The notes under the pieces are model-generated. The model was not told the DNA's origin. It ran no database searches and saw only the letters and a program-made list of their open reading frames with translations. Shown here in pieces: positions 19,743 through 28,959 of a stretch of DNA of 64,000 nt (the stretch's first letter is position 1; every line of letters starts with the position of its first letter). Both the position numbers and the translations under genes were made by a program. Source of the DNA: Anaerobiospirillum sp. NML120449 (GTDB taxonomy: Bacteria > Pseudomonadota > Gammaproteobacteria > Enterobacterales > Succinivibrionaceae); NCBI RefSeq assembly GCF_023051105.1, contig NZ_JALKIL010000008.1:1-64000 (forward strand), in the 5' to 3' direction.

Positions 19743-21302
19743 ATGTTTAATATCCTGCCTCTGGTGCCGGTTGGTATCTTCTTTATCGTCCTTCTGTGCG
19801 TGGGCTGGGCCGCCTCATGGCGCTCCAACCGTGCCGCAAACTTCAAAAAGGAATACTTCCTTGGCTCCCAGAGCCTGGGTGGCATTGTGCTGGCCATGAC
19901 CCTGGTAGCCACCTACGGATCAGTATCCTCCTTTGTGTCAGGTCCGGGTATTGCCTGGAATCTTGGTCTGGGCTGGGTGGTTTTTGCCGCTCCGCAGATT
20001 ATCACTGCCTTTTTAATTCTGGGCGTTCTGGCCAAGAAGCTGACCCTGCTGTCACACCGTACCGACAGCCTGACCGTTATTGACCTTATCTATGAGCGCT
20101 TCAGATCCCGCACCGTATCCTTTGTGCTGGCCATTTTGCTCATCATCTTCTTTATCGCCATGATTGTGGGCCAGTTCATTGGTGGTGCCCAGATCTTTGC
20201 CGGCCTTACCGGCATCGACTACAAGCTGGGTCTTATCATCTTTGCCCTGGTTACCGTACTGTATTCATCAGGCGGTTTCCGCGCTGTGGCTGTTACTGAT
20301 GCTATCTGTGCCCTGCTGATGCTAACCGGCATGTTTGTCCTTGGTTATGTCATCATCACCGAAGGCGGCGGCCTTGGTCAGGTAATGAAGACCATTTCCG
20401 AGGTCAATATCAACGAGGCTACCGGCATCAGTCGCAATCTTGAGTACAATGCCGGCGGCGCCCTGCCAATTGGCCTGCTGTTCTCCACCTGGATTCTGGT
20501 AGGCTTTGCCACCATTGGTCTGCCTCAGTCTCTGGTACGATGCATGAGCTACAGCTCCAGCCAGGAACTGCACAAGTCCATGATTATCGCCACCGTTGTC
20601 TGCGGTGCCCTGATGATTGGTATGACCATGCTGGGCGTGCTGGCCCGTGCCGTAGTAACTCAACTGCCAGCCGGCGGTACTGACACAGTTATCCCTTCAC
20701 TGATTGCCGCCAAAATGCATCCTCTGCTTGCAGGCGTGACTATTCTGGGCCCTCTGGCAGCTACCATGAGTACTGTCAGCTCCCTGCTCATTGCTGCTGC
20801 CTCAGCTGTGGTTCGTGATCTCTTCAAGTCCCTGCACCGCCCTGAGGGCAAGGCAAACGAGCCTGAGCTTATCGAGGACTCCGTAAGCAGCTCCATGAGC
20901 TATCACGAGAAGCTGATTGTAAAGGGCACTGCCATGATCATGGGCGTCATTGCCATTATCCTGGCCCTGTTCCCTATGGATGTGGTTGCCTGGATTAACC
21001 TCTTTGCCTTTGGCGGTCTGGAAAGCGCCTTTGTCTGGCCGGTACTGCTAGGTCTGTTCTCCCGCCGCTTTAATACCTGCGGTCTGCTGGTGAGCATTGC
21101 CAGCTCCATCAGTGTCTATGCCATTGGCATGATCTTCAAGATCTCCATGTTCAGTGCCCACGCCATTGTTCCGGCCCTCATTGCCGGCCTCATTGGCGCC
21201 ATCATCGGCACCTGGATTGGCAACAACATGCTCCGTCAGGGCATGAGCCGCCAGACCCACGACATCTTCTTCCCGCACAAGCCATATCTGTCCCGTGCCT
21301 GA
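19743..21302 (+). CDS. panF: Sodium/pantothenate symporter
   Basis: PanF imports pantothenate, the coenzyme A precursor, with sodium across the inner membrane. The 519-residue protein is polytopic and carries sodium-solute symporter signatures: KEYFLGSQSLGGIVLAMTL near the N-terminus, QFIGGAQ, the AATMSTVSSLLIAAAS segment, and WINLFAFGGLESAF near the end. These match E. coli PanF (483 aa) closely as I recall that sequence. ATG 19743 is chosen over GTG 19734 because GGGGAG lies about 10 bases upstream of the ATG. It is cotranscribed with yhdT. A hairpin terminator lies between it and the convergent helicase gene. Confidence 0.92.
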   Translation: MFNILPLVPVGIFFIVLLCVGWAASWRSNRAANFKKEYFLGSQSLGGIVLAMTLVATYGSVSSFVSGPGIAWNLGLGWVVFAAPQIITAFLILGVLAKKLTLLSHRTDSLTVIDLIYERFRSRTVSFVLAILLIIFFIAMIVGQFIGGAQIFAGLTGIDYKLGLIIFALVTVLYSSGGFRAVAVTDAICALLMLTGMFVLGYVIITEGGGLGQVMKTISEVNINEATGISRNLEYNAGGALPIGLLFSTWILVGFATIGLPQSLVRCMSYSSSQELHKSMIIATVVCGALMIGMTMLGVLARAVVTQLPAGGTDTVIPSLIAAKMHPLLAGVTILGPLAATMSTVSSLLIAAASAVVRDLFKSLHRPEGKANEPELIEDSVSSSMSYHEKLIVKGTAMIMGVIAIILALFPMDVVAWINLFAFGGLESAFVWPVLLGLFSRRFNTCGLLVSIASSISVYAIGMIFKISMFSAHAIVPALIAGLIGAIIGTWIGNNMLRQGMSRQTHDIFFPHKPYLSRA

Positions 21303-21480
21303 TAACACAGCACGTGCCGTCTGCCGGCCCGTCCGATGCTCCGTCTGACGACGGCCCTTCCGTCGTCCGGTCCAACACCGGCCAGGCAGCGGCCACCGCA
21401 GGCCGTGGCTGAACTCACGGGGCGCATGCCCTCTGGCTCAGTCCCGGTCCCACAGATATGCAGCAACAGCTGCAGGATGC

Positions 21481-21527
21481 ACAAAAAACAGGAGGCGCTT
21501 TTCCTTAGCCGGAAAAGCGCCTCCTGT
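21481..21527 (-). terminator. Strong terminator between panF and helicase
   Basis: A perfect 17-bp inverted repeat (21488-21504 / 21511-21527) with a 6-base loop. On the minus strand it is followed by TTTTTTGT, so it ends the helicase transcript; it may also stop panF read-through. Confidence 0.9.
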
Positions 21528-21551
21528 CATTTATGGCCCTGCCAGACCAGA

Positions 21552-24500
21552 TCAGGTCTGATCATTGCCTTTATCGCCATCATTGCCAGGCATCAGATAC
21601 TTGAGCTCGCGCATGGATCTGCCACGGCCAAAGCCGTAGCCCTTGCCAAAATCAAGGTCAAAATTGTTAACCCCGAATTTGCCCAGTGCCTCATCTCCAT
21701 CGGCGCCGCCACCGGCCCCACTGTCCCGGCCGGCACCGCCTGCGGCACCAGCATACGGCGCAGCACCGCTTGCGGCATGAGAGAGCGCCTCTACAGGCAC
21801 AAACTCATCATCATCGCCATCATTGCTGTCGTTGAAGTCCCCGCCTGCAAACCAGTTGTCATCAGGCTCAGACCACGTCCCGGCTCCAGCTGCAGCTGTG
21901 GCCGGTGCCGCCGCTGCCGTGTCGGCTGCTGCGCCGGCAGCAGCCCTGCTGCGCTCCAGAGGCGGCAATGCCGGACCACCAAAAGGCGATGAGCTCACTG
22001 CTCCTCCATAAGGCGATGCACCGGCATCAGCATTTGAGCTGGTGCCAGAGCCACATTTATCAGTGGCACTGCCGATCTCCAGTTCATCAGGTGAGACCTG
22101 ACGGGCATAAGGAGAGCCCTTCGGGCTGCCATAAGGCGACATTCCCTGACCACCAAAAGGTGAAGCACCTGCGACAGCGCCATATGGTGAGGCCGCTGCT
22201 CTGGCATTGCTGTCAGCGCCCTGAGCGCCCTTACTGCCCTCAAGGAAGTCAGCAAGTGACATCTTGCGGGCATCGGCGGCACCAGCAGCCGGAGCAGCAG
22301 CAGGAGCCGATGGTGTCCCAGCGCTGACCTCAGATGCTGGTGTGGCCACAGGCGAGCCTGCACCCCATGGACTTGCTGCGCCTGCGGCAACAGGACCGGA
22401 GGTGCTCTGCTGTCTTAAGCGCTTCTCCCACTGATCAATGCTGATGCTGCTATTGTCCTCATCCTCAACATCGCCCTCAGGATAATTGAAATTATGAGGT
22501 CGCGAGGCATAAGGCGATGGTGAGGCTGCAGCCGCACCGGCAGCAGATCCTGCTGTGGCTGTTGCTGCTGCAGGCTGGGCGCCCTTACGGGCATCAAGAA
22601 AGTCAGCCAGCGACATGCCGCGTGCCTGAGCTGCCGCTGCCGGTGCCGGAGCGGTCGCTGGCCCGGCCGGGGCCGCAGGAGCTGCAGCCGGGGCGGCAGC
22701 CTCAGGCGAGGCAGCCTCGGGTGCGGCTGCGGAGGCTGCGTTGAGACGCTCAAATTTGGCGGTAAAGGCCAGGGTGCGCTCGCGACCGAGCTTCTCGTAA
22801 AAGACCAGATACTCACCATCGGCCTCACGCACTTCGCGTACCACGCCATGGCCCAGCAGCTTGTGGAAGAAGCGCTCACCTGCGGTCATGTGGTCGCCGC
22901 TGCTGTTGCGGGCAGAGGTCTGATCACGATTGATGCAGTCGGCGCTGCTGCCACCAATCTCGATGACATCCTCACGCTTGACCTCGCTTAAAAAGCGCGA
23001 TGGCTGGCGCTTAATCCTGGCTGACGGATCAGAGCGGTTCTGCAGCTCACCACCGGCCTCAGACAGAAAGAGCTGCTTGCGGGCACGGGTCATGGCCACA
23101 TACATCAGGCGGCGCTCTTCCTCTACATTGAGCTCATTAATGGCCTTTTTGCTTGGGAAAACAGCTTCATTGACGCTTACGACAAAGACATAGTCAAACT
23201 CAAGGCCTTTGGCATTATGCACTGTCATCAGACGTACCGGGGCATCAGGCCTGTTTTCGTCCATACTGGTCATCAGGGTGATATTGGCAATGAAGTCAGC
23301 AAGATTGACCTCATCATCCTGATTTTTCTTGAAGTCATTGAGGTAGGTCTTTAATGAGGCAATGTTCTCAAGACGCTCATCCTCACCTGATTGCTTAATC
23401 CACTCCTCATAGCCGCTGTTGTTGATAATGATCTCAAAGTCATCTGCCGGAGCACGAAAATCCATGGCATTCATGGCTGTCATGGTGCTGACAAAGCTCT
23501 CCATCCCTGTCCTTTTGTAAAGGAAGTCATCATCAGCGCTGTGGGCAAGGGCATGGAACAGTGAGCATCCCTGTGCTCTGGCAAGAGCCTCAAGATGCTC
23601 CATACGCTTTTTGCCAAAGCCACGTGGAGGCACATTGACCACACGACGGAAGGCCACGTCATCATCAAGGTTGACGCGCAGTCTGATGTAGGCAATGACA
23701 TCCCTGATTTCCTTGCGGTCAAAGAAGCGCTGGTCGCCAATGACGTTGTAAGGAATATGGCTGGTTACCAGAGCATTCTCAAGCTGCATGGCTACATAGT
23801 GGGCACGGTAGAGAATGGCAATGGATGACTCAGGGAAGAGCTCTCTGATTTCCTTAATGGTACGGCAGACGTATTCTGCCTCAACATAAATTGAGGAGGT
23901 ATGGGTAATGACCGGCTTCATGCTCAGAGCACGGCCATTTTTATCCGGGGTCTCACTCAGAGCGCCGCGCAGACCTGCTACCGGCCTGTCGCTGACAGAC
24001 TGATACTCATAGTGATACTGCCCGTCACCTGCCTGCAGAGTAACCGCCTCACTGTAGGAGGGACGTCCCCCGACACTGCCCTGGCCATACGGGCCGGTCG
24101 CGCCAGCCTGGCCATAAGGGCTGCCAGGGCTGCCCAGGCTGCCCTGGCTGCCGTCACCCGGGCGCACTGGCTCAAGGCCGATACGCTCGAGCTTTTGCTG
24201 GGCACGATAGCCGGTAACACGGGCCAGTCTGTCCTTGCGCTGTCTGAGTGCAGTGCCCTGACTGTAATAGGAGCTGCTGGCGATTTTGGCAGCCACATCA
24301 GGGCTCATCCTGTCTTCTTTGCGGATATTAGGGTCGTGGGTAGATGCCATGTCATCAATGGTGATGTCAGTGCGCATGGCTACCAGAGGCAGACGGTCGG
24401 GGTCAGGATTGTTGGAAATAACGGAATAGGCCGCCTGCAGGATATGACTTTGCGATCGGTAGTTATAAGTCAGATTGAGCTTGCGTCCCTGCCCGGCATG

Positions 24501-25328
24501 CAGGTTACAGAAGTTCTTGAAATATTCGACGCGGGCACCACGGAAAGAGTAAATGGTCTGATCAGGATCGCCTACGATAAAGAGATTATTGTTTTTTCCG
24601 GCCAGGATCTCTACCAGTTCATACTGATCACTGTCGATATCCTGGAACTCATCGACCATGATGTACTCAAGGCGCTTCTGCCAGCGCTCTTTGACTTCAG
24701 GGAAGTGATTGAGAATATGCAGGGTCAGTAAGATAAGATCATCAAAATCAAGCGAATAGGTGGTGCGCTGGGCAAAAAGATAGCGCCAGAAAAGCTTGAG
24801 CTCATCTTCGGCAGCTTCCTGGGAGCGCTTCATAAGCTCCATGCTGTCGGGACCAATCAGGGCCGGCACATAGTCACGGTCGCCCTTTTTGGCATCGATA
24901 AACTCCCAGGCCTTTTTAAGGCTGAGTTTCTTGCCGTCCACCTCGCATTCCTGGTACAGGGGGCGGAGCAGATCCTTGACGTCAGAGACGTCACTGACAG
25001 TAAAGGTCTTAGGCCAGCCTACGGCCATGATTTCCTCACGCAAAAAGAGCGCGCAGAAAGCATGGAAGGTGGTGACAAAAGGATTGCCCACAGCATTGCC
25101 ACACAGCTGCTGGACACGCTGTTTCATCTCAATGGCGGCCTTGTTGGTAAAGGTCACACACCATACCGAGCGCGGCGAAATACCATACTCATTGATTAGA
25201 TAGGCATAGCGGTATGTCAGGGTGCGGGTCTTGCCCGTGCCGGCACCGGCATGCAGACAGATATAGCCCTCAGTGGCCTCAACGGCCTCACGCTGTTCAT
25301 CATTGAGCACATCAAGCCAGTCAGACAT
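21552..25328 (-). CDS. UvrD/Rep/PcrA-family DNA helicase with long disordered tail
   Basis: A superfamily 1A 3'-5' DNA helicase acting in repair or replication restart. The 1258-residue protein has the Q motif LNDEQREAV, Walker A AGAGTGKT (residues 27-34), VDEFQD, VGDPDQTIYSFRG, NYRSQ, VHNAKGLEFDYV and the final MYVAMTRARKQ. A PcrA-like C-terminal module follows (FFHKLLGHGVVREV...). The remaining ~400 residues are Ala/Pro/Gly/Ser-rich and contain two copies of MSLADFL(D/E)..KGAQ, perhaps a short linear binding motif. UvrD, Rep and PcrA are normally about 670-740 residues. A further ~150-residue insert sits between NYRSQ and the 2B region. ATG 25328 has GGGAGG immediately upstream; upstream in-frame sequence is repeat DNA and was excluded. 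I cannot decide between UvrD and Rep. Confidence 0.9.
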   Translation of the reverse strand: MSDWLDVLNDEQREAVEATEGYICLHAGAGTGKTRTLTYRYAYLINEYGISPRSVWCVTFTNKAAIEMKQRVQQLCGNAVGNPFVTTFHAFCALFLREEIMAVGWPKTFTVSDVSDVKDLLRPLYQECEVDGKKLSLKKAWEFIDAKKGDRDYVPALIGPDSMELMKRSQEAAEDELKLFWRYLFAQRTTYSLDFDDLILLTLHILNHFPEVKERWQKRLEYIMVDEFQDIDSDQYELVEILAGKNNNLFIVGDPDQTIYSFRGARVEYFKNFCNLHAGQGRKLNLTYNYRSQSHILQAAYSVISNNPDPDRLPLVAMRTDITIDDMASTHDPNIRKEDRMSPDVAAKIASSSYYSQGTALRQRKDRLARVTGYRAQQKLERIGLEPVRPGDGSQGSLGSPGSPYGQAGATGPYGQGSVGGRPSYSEAVTLQAGDGQYHYEYQSVSDRPVAGLRGALSETPDKNGRALSMKPVITHTSSIYVEAEYVCRTIKEIRELFPESSIAILYRAHYVAMQLENALVTSHIPYNVIGDQRFFDRKEIRDVIAYIRLRVNLDDDVAFRRVVNVPPRGFGKKRMEHLEALARAQGCSLFHALAHSADDDFLYKRTGMESFVSTMTAMNAMDFRAPADDFEIIINNSGYEEWIKQSGEDERLENIASLKTYLNDFKKNQDDEVNLADFIANITLMTSMDENRPDAPVRLMTVHNAKGLEFDYVFVVSVNEAVFPSKKAINELNVEEERRLMYVAMTRARKQLFLSEAGGELQNRSDPSARIKRQPSRFLSEVKREDVIEIGGSSADCINRDQTSARNSSGDHMTAGERFFHKLLGHGVVREVREADGEYLVFYEKLGRERTLAFTAKFERLNAASAAAPEAASPEAAAPAAAPAAPAGPATAPAPAAAAQARGMSLADFLDARKGAQPAAATATAGSAAGAAAASPSPYASRPHNFNYPEGDVEDEDNSSISIDQWEKRLRQQSTSGPVAAGAASPWGAGSPVATPASEVSAGTPSAPAAAPAAGAADARKMSLADFLEGSKGAQGADSNARAAASPYGAVAGASPFGGQGMSPYGSPKGSPYARQVSPDELEIGSATDKCGSGTSSNADAGASPYGGAVSSSPFGGPALPPLERSRAAAGAAADTAAAAPATAAAGAGTWSEPDDNWFAGGDFNDSNDGDDDEFVPVEALSHAASGAAPYAGAAGGAGRDSGAGGGADGDEALGKFGVNNFDLDFGKGYGFGRGRSMRELKYLMPGNDGDKGNDQT

Positions 25329-25787
25329 TACGCCTCCCTGAAAAATCCACCAGACATCCAGCTCACCAACCCCTGCTACGCCCTGTCCTGCCACGCCCTG
25401 CCCTGCGGGCCTGGCATGGCCATGGCCATGGCCGGGCAGGGCAGTGCTGCAGCTCGCCCCGTGTCGGGAGGCGCTTGGCGCTCCGGCCTGCGGCCAGGGT
25501 GCAGGCATTTGTTCCTGACCTGCCACTGCAGGTCAGGAACAGCCTGTAAGTGAGCCTGGTAATAATAGCATTAATACAAAAAGAGCCCTAACAGCTTACT
25601 GTCAGAGCTCATTGATATGGCTTTTGCTGTGCCTGCCTGTGCAGCCACGCCCAGCCCTGCCCGGCTACGCCCAGCCCCATGGGCCGGACAACTCAAATGC
25701 CGCCCAGCATTTTGGCCTTTACGACTGTGCCGCCTGCAGGCCAAAGTGGACAGGCGTCTTAGTCCCCTCCAGGAAAGACTTGCGGTC
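25329..25787. other. Intergenic with GC-rich CATGGC/CCTGCC repeats
   Basis: No gene is supported. Two blocks (about 25370-25450 and 25625-25690) are built from short CCTGCC, GGCATGGC and CGCCCAGCCC words, similar in character to spacers near 26.9, 33.0, 34.8 and 45.2 kb. The ttcA terminator lies between them. Confidence 0.6.
25578..25610 (-). terminator. Terminator downstream of ttcA
   Basis: A 12-bp stem with two mismatches (GAGCCCTAACAG / CTGTCAGAGCTC). On the minus strand it is followed by TTTTT. It lies about 180 bases past the ttcA stop. Confidence 0.65.
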
Positions 25788-26777
25788 TTACTTTACGCGT
25801 GGGCCGTTGGAAATCTTGCTGAAATCGAAGAGATTACGATCGAGCAGATGAGATGGGACCACATTCTTGAGGGCCTTGAAAATAATGTCAGGACGCTTTG
25901 GATAATCCTTTTCCCAGCCGCGAATCATGCGCAGCATGGCAGCACGCTCTTCGTTCTCGCCGTAACCGCACAGGCCCTTTGGCACTATCGGGTAGTCCTT
26001 GAGTTTGGCCAGGGTGGTCAGGTCACGCTCGCGGCAGTAGGCAAGAGGTCTGATGACGGTGAGGTCATCAGTGTCATTGCGCAGAATTGGCGGCATGGTC
26101 TTCATAATGCCTGAGTAGAACAGGTTTAAGAAGAAAGTAGCCAGGATGTCGTCACGGTGGTGCCCCAGGGCTACCTTGGTGATGTTGAGCTCACGGGCAG
26201 CGGTGTACAGAAAGCCACGGCGCATACGGGAGCAGATAGAGCACATGCGCTGATCAGGGCCGATCTTGGACTTGGAAATCTGATAAACAGGACGCTTGAG
26301 TACGAAGTAATCAAGGCCTACATTCTTAAGATGTCCCTCTACCATGCCCTCAGGGGTGCCCGGAAAACCAGGATCGATATGCACAGGGATAAGGGTAAAA
26401 GGAATAGGAGCTGAACGCTTGATGGAAAGAAGCAGATCCAGCATGGCATAGGAGTCCTTACCGCCGGAAATACAGACCATGACGCGGTCGCCAGACTCAA
26501 TCATTCCGTAATCACCAATGGCATGACCTACCTTGCGGCGCAGACGCTTGAACAGCTTGTCTGCCTTATACTTGGCTTCCTTGTCTTCGATATTGAAGTA
26601 AGGACTTACCTTGCGGCCGTATTCATCAGCTTTGGACGGTAAATCATTGTCATCACGCACTTTATTTGCCCTCCTGAGGCATGCAACAGAGGTCTTTCCA
26701 TATGCGCTCAGGGCTGGCAGGCCCATGGCACACATAATGTCCAGAAAAATGGGCCCACAGTTTAGCACGAATGCCAT
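25788..26777 (-). CDS. ttcA: tRNA 2-thiocytidine-32 biosynthesis protein
   Basis: TtcA thiolates cytidine 32 in certain tRNAs, using ATP and an iron-sulfur cluster in the cytoplasm. The 329-residue protein has the PP-loop ATP-pyrophosphatase motif SGGKDS, the CSIC pair (MCSICSRMRRG) that ligates the cluster, and the GHHRDDILATFFLNLFYSG segment typical of the family. E. coli TtcA is 311 residues, so the N-terminus here is slightly longer. ATG 26777 has GGGGA about 5 bases upstream and is accepted. It is divergent from the unknown gene at 27118 and looks monocistronic. Confidence 0.93.
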   Translation of the reverse strand: MAFVLNCGPIFLDIMCAMGLPALSAYGKTSVACLRRANKVRDDNDLPSKADEYGRKVSPYFNIEDKEAKYKADKLFKRLRRKVGHAIGDYGMIESGDRVMVCISGGKDSYAMLDLLLSIKRSAPIPFTLIPVHIDPGFPGTPEGMVEGHLKNVGLDYFVLKRPVYQISKSKIGPDQRMCSICSRMRRGFLYTAARELNITKVALGHHRDDILATFFLNLFYSGIMKTMPPILRNDTDDLTVIRPLAYCRERDLTTLAKLKDYPIVPKGLCGYGENEERAAMLRMIRGWEKDYPKRPDIIFKALKNVVPSHLLDRNLFDFSKISNGPRVK

Positions 26778-27117
26778 ATTTTCCCCAATCTGCCAGGATT
26801 TATCACCACAGCATCACCACTGCCATCAGCGCCCCTGCAACAACCTCACTCCCACCATCCCCATACAGCCACCAGTGGCCCGGCATGGCATTGCTGGCAT
26901 GCCATGGCTGTGCCCATGGCATGCCAGCGACCAGACCAGGGCCAGGCCAGGAACCCGGTCCTGGGCTCTGGCCTGGCGCAGGCATGGCACAGGCCGGCTG
27001 CGGCTGTTCAGAGCGATGATGTCAGTAATAAGAGCGCTGAAAGTGCATAGGCAGCAGCTTTATGGTTTACAATCAGCAATTTACTGTCAGCGAGCCCTAA
27101 CGGAGAACAAGCAGCAC
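26778..27117. other. Divergent intergenic region with GC-rich repeats
   Basis: No gene. It carries a cluster of CATGGCA/TGCCATGG palindromic words and CCAGGCCAGG repeats at about 26880-26995, and must contain the divergent promoters for ttcA and the gene at 27118. No promoter hexamers are convincing. Confidence 0.5.
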
Positions 27118-28722
27118 ATGTATATTCATGAAAGTTATAAAATCGATATCCCTGTCGATATTTACAAACCTGTCGTATCTCATGTCAGTGAGCACCGGCT
27201 GCATAAATACTTGTATGGTGATGCCAAAGCAAGTGGGATGATGCTGCTTAAATACTATTCATTCAAAAGTCCTGAGGGCGTATATGCCATGACCTCAGAC
27301 TTTTGCCCAAGGTATATAAACAGTTTTGTAAAGCCCAGCAGCCACTGTGACCTCGTCCTGCCATATCCTGTTTATGATGACACCGGCAAAATAACAGGTG
27401 AGACTACAGTTACTCCAACTATGCCATGCCAGTATTTCTCCTGCGGACTGACCGAGATTGAGTGTCGCGATGAGCCACTGCAAATGCTGGTTATCATCGA
27501 TCTCTTCAGCACTGAGATTGCAGTATGCTGCCTTGGTCGCAATCGCAGTTCTGACCTTATGACTCATGGTTTAAAAATGCTCGCCGACCATATGAAAAGA
27601 GCCGCTCCTGCCGGTTCAAAGGCCCTTGTGTACACAGGACGCAACACTGTTTTCAAGGACAAAAAGGTACAGAACGCTCTTGCCAGCCTGCCAGACATCA
27701 AAACTTATATTCCTCAAAAGGCCAGCAACGGCGCAACCGCTATGGTTCTGAACTTCTTCAAGCGCTGGAAGGTTTCAGGCATCAAACCACATATTGCCTG
27801 TACTCATGTTTGGAATACAGTGGCAAATGAGATCCTGCTTTCCATTCACTACTGGAATAATCACAGTCTGAACATGTCACACAAGAACATAAACCCTGCT
27901 GTGACCACAAGACTGTTCAGCTTTGCCGATGCAGTGGATAAAGAAAAGCGCCTGCAGGACCTCATCAGCTCAGAAAAGAAAGCCCTTGAGAGTAAGGAAT
28001 GTCCGGTAATTGAAGAGGGACGTGACTTCAAAGACGAGCTGGCCTTGCGCCCTTTTGAGTTCCTGCTGGCTAATGCCTTTACTGTGACAGATGAGGAGTC
28101 TGGGCGTACCCTTAATGTCTTTGTCATCATCGACGAATACAGCTCCGAGCTGCTGGCACTGGACTGGCAGGAAAAGCTCAATGCAGATCTGATTATCAAA
28201 GCTCTCAAACAACTTTATCCTTTTAGAGAGTATCTGCCAGGATGCCGTATTTATACCCATACTGCTCTGCCTGATCCTGAGGATCCTGATGCCCATAATC
28301 TGCTTGCTGAGCTTCAGGCCAGCAGTGATCTGCATGAGGTGTTAAGAGATCTGGGAATACGTCTGCGCTGCAGCAGTGACTACCAGGCAAGCGGCGCCCC
28401 TAAGGCAAGAGGAATCATGGCCAGGATAAAAAACTATCTTGGTCTGTCACAAAAGCTCGACCAGTATGAGTTTGAACAACTCCTCAAGGTATTGCCAGAC
28501 TGGAAAGGTATCTACAACGAAGATGGCAAGCCAAGCCCCTCCACTGTGCGTACTTCCTGGTTTAACTCACAAAAAAATCTCCAGGGATCAGCTGATGCCG
28601 GCAAGGCGCCGGACGCCTCTGCCGACCCGGCTGCCTCAGCCACTCCGGCAGCCTCATCCGACCTGGCCGCCTCAGCTGCTCCAGCTGTAAAGCCAGCTGC
28701 AGTCACGGCTACTGATAAATAA
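27118..28722 (+). CDS. Unknown protein with two degenerate integrase-core-like modules
   Basis: A 534-residue protein that I cannot assign to a known family with confidence. Two segments resemble the beta-strand signature of IS3-type transposase integrase cores: MLVIIDLFSTEIAV (residues 123-136) and FVIIDEYSSELLAL (from about 335). Each is followed by a helix-rich stretch, and the first ends in FFKRWK and HYWNNHSLNMSHKNINPAV, reminiscent of the FFKTLK and YN..RPH..L regions of such transposases. The three catalytic acidic residues expected near W..DIT, HSDRG and AESFFK are not present in either module, so it would be inactive as a transposase. The tail is Ala/Ser/Pro-rich. No terminal inverted repeats were found. 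ATG 27118 has GGAG about 11 bases upstream; in-frame sequence upstream of it is repeat DNA. Confidence 0.6.
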   Translation: MYIHESYKIDIPVDIYKPVVSHVSEHRLHKYLYGDAKASGMMLLKYYSFKSPEGVYAMTSDFCPRYINSFVKPSSHCDLVLPYPVYDDTGKITGETTVTPTMPCQYFSCGLTEIECRDEPLQMLVIIDLFSTEIAVCCLGRNRSSDLMTHGLKMLADHMKRAAPAGSKALVYTGRNTVFKDKKVQNALASLPDIKTYIPQKASNGATAMVLNFFKRWKVSGIKPHIACTHVWNTVANEILLSIHYWNNHSLNMSHKNINPAVTTRLFSFADAVDKEKRLQDLISSEKKALESKECPVIEEGRDFKDELALRPFEFLLANAFTVTDEESGRTLNVFVIIDEYSSELLALDWQEKLNADLIIKALKQLYPFREYLPGCRIYTHTALPDPEDPDAHNLLAELQASSDLHEVLRDLGIRLRCSSDYQASGAPKARGIMARIKNYLGLSQKLDQYEFEQLLKVLPDWKGIYNEDGKPSPSTVRTSWFNSQKNLQGSADAGKAPDASADPAASATPAASSDLAASAAPAVKPAAVTATDK

Positions 28723-28856
28723 GGCACGCCCCCGGCACCACTGTCTCGACCTTACAGTACACTGCAGGCCTGCTGACACTGTTCCGGGGTGCCAGCAAGC
28801 TGTCCGGCACTGGCCGTATTGCAGCCGTCCGGCATCTTTCCGGGCCCAGTATCGAC

Positions 28857-28892
28857 AAAGCCCCTGACTGTAAACACAGTCAGGGGCTTTGC
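28857..28892. terminator. Bidirectional terminator between unknown gene and uspE
   Basis: A perfect 14-bp stem AAAGCCCCTGACTG / CAGTCAGGGGCTTT with a 6-base loop between convergent genes. T-rich sequence is present on the plus side and the flanking stem A/T pairs serve the minus side. Confidence 0.85.
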
Positions 28893-28959
28893 TTTGTAAA
28901 GTACCTGGCAATTCCCGGCAGGCGCAACTTCTGGGAATTATTTTACTGGCACATACAGA

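Noticed and set aside
23901-24731. 276-codon plus-strand open frame antisense to the UvrD-family helicase
   Set aside because: It lies wholly inside the helicase gene, has no ribosome binding site and no recognisable motifs; a shadow of a GC-biased coding strand.
25329-25526. N-terminal extension of the UvrD-family helicase
   Set aside because: It is repeat DNA, while GGGAGG lies just before ATG 25328, where the helicase family N-terminus begins.
26611-27117. Upstream in-frame extension of the gene at 27118
   Set aside because: It would overlap ttcA and translate GC-rich repeat DNA; a ribosome binding site precedes the later ATG.
27118-28722. Active insertion sequence
   Set aside because: Catalytic acidic residues are missing in both modules, and no terminal inverted repeats or target duplication were found.
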